Positions 63,603 through 64,000 of a stretch of 64,000 bases of DNA are shown in pieces. Within the stretch, counting starts at the first letter, position 1. Every line of letters begins with the position of its first letter. A program made the position numbers and the translations under genes. The notes under the pieces are model-generated. The model was given only the letters and a program-made list of their open reading frames with translations. It was not told where the DNA came from and ran no database searches. This DNA comes from Paludisphaera mucosa (GTDB taxonomy: Bacteria; Planctomycetota; Planctomycetia; Isosphaerales; Isosphaeraceae): assembly GCF_029589435.1 (NCBI RefSeq), contig NZ_JARRAG010000001.1:1230808-1294807 (forward strand), given 5' to 3'.

Positions 63603-64000
63603 TCAATGGACGTGGGGGTGTTCCGGGGCCGGAGCCGGGGCCGATTCGGCCGCCTTTCTGACGTACGCGGCGCTCGCCGAGTCGAAGACGTCGCGGAGGG
63701 CCACGCCCCGTTCCGAGGCGATCCGCGCGCAGTCGTCGTACTCGGGGCTGAAGGTCGGCGGCCGGTTTTCCAGCCAGCCGAGCTTGCCGCGCACCACGCC
63801 GAACTCGGTCTCGACCTCGACGGCCTTCCGGCTGAGCTTGTGGCGGCTCACCGGGAACCGACGGATGCCCAGGGTCGTCGTCTCGCGGAACAGGATCGCC
63901 TCCATCGCCGGAATCTGGGCCTCGTCGCAGAGGACGCTCACCATGACGCCCGGGCGGTTCTTCTTCATCTGGATCGGCGTGGTGAAGACGTCGAGCGCGC
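63603..64000 (-). CDS. larC: LarC-like nickel-pincer cofactor biosynthesis protein, C-terminal part
   Basis: The C-terminal part of a LarC (DUF111) protein, which inserts nickel into the pyridinium-thioester cofactor of lactate racemase and related enzymes in a CTP-dependent reaction. The visible segment includes Phe-Thr-Thr-Pro-Ile-Gln, then Met-Lys-Lys-Asn-Arg-Pro-Gly-Val-Met-Val-Ser-Val-Leu-Cys, followed by Arg-Glu-Thr-Thr-Thr-Leu-Gly-Ile-Arg-Arg, all typical of the family. It ends Ala-Pro-Ala-Pro-Glu-His-Pro-His-Val-His, a possible metal-binding tail. The frame runs off the window edge; its start lies beyond base 64000. It is the first visible gene of the overlapping series below it. Confidence 0.85.
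   Translation of the reverse strand, partial: ALDVFTTPIQMKKNRPGVMVSVLCDEAQIPAMEAILFRETTTLGIRRFPVSRHKLSRKAVEVETEFGVVRGKLGWLENRPPTFSPEYDDCARIASERGVALRDVFDSASAAYVRKAAESAPAPAPEHPHVH

Overview
The window is a GC-rich (roughly two thirds G+C) bacterial chromosome segment that looks like a planctomycete of the Isosphaeraceae type (Paludisphaera/Singulisphaera-like). This is inferred from gene content: several Gfo/Idh/MocA oxidoreductases, two with twin-arginine signals; a DUF1080 domain; FHA, PQQ-propeller and squalene-cyclase-repeat envelope proteins; GbsR-type regulators; and a Gram-negative lipid acyltransferase. The high GC makes long open frames antisense or frame-shifted to almost every gene, and these are left out. 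I see no insertion sequence, phage, integrase or CRISPR array.

Layout. 1-4079: end of a carbohydrate-binding-like protein, then a tight unit of TIM-barrel isomerase, small-molecule kinase and a divergent enolase. 4120-13639 (minus strand): class I fumarase, two small proteins, lumazine synthase, Rho with a long charged N-terminus, CoaE and PolA. 13919-21193: a membrane-anchored coiled-coil protein, a GbsR regulator with a candidate operator, a ribbon-helix-helix protein, tRNA-Asn with promoter and terminator, GlgX and a CPBP protease. 21373-29812: TyrS, a Gfo/Idh oxidoreductase, an LpxL-like acyltransferase, an M16 peptidase pair, a metallo-beta-lactamase-fold enzyme, a possibly broken secreted ORF and a degenerate receiver protein. 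29896-36675: two very large divergently transcribed multidomain exported proteins, a triple amidohydrolase fusion and a cyclase-repeat/DUF1080/esterase fusion. 36709-47258: a flavin oxidase, a membrane protein/regulator pair, a VCBS protein, two Tat-type Gfo/Idh oxidoreductases, a TlpA-like thioredoxin, an aldehyde dehydrogenase, MsrB and a second GbsR regulator. 47273-57499 (minus strand): a five-gene envelope operon with three overlapping junctions. 57906-61398: the known circularly permuted ATP-grasp / alpha-E / transglutaminase cassette. 61408-64000: an overlapping minus-strand group running from LarC (its start lies outside the window) to a membrane glycosyltransferase.

How they work together. 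Core genes (eno-like, fum, ribH, rho, coaE, polA, tyrS, tRNA-Asn, msrB) mix with lineage-specific multidomain envelope proteins. The best candidates for an undescribed system are the 47273-57499 operon (cyclase-repeat/HEAT protein, single-pass periplasmic protein, FHA/transmembrane/beta-propeller protein, TPR-SBP5 protein and an exported coiled-coil protein) and the isomerase-kinase-enolase unit, whose enolase has lost two catalytic-site residues.
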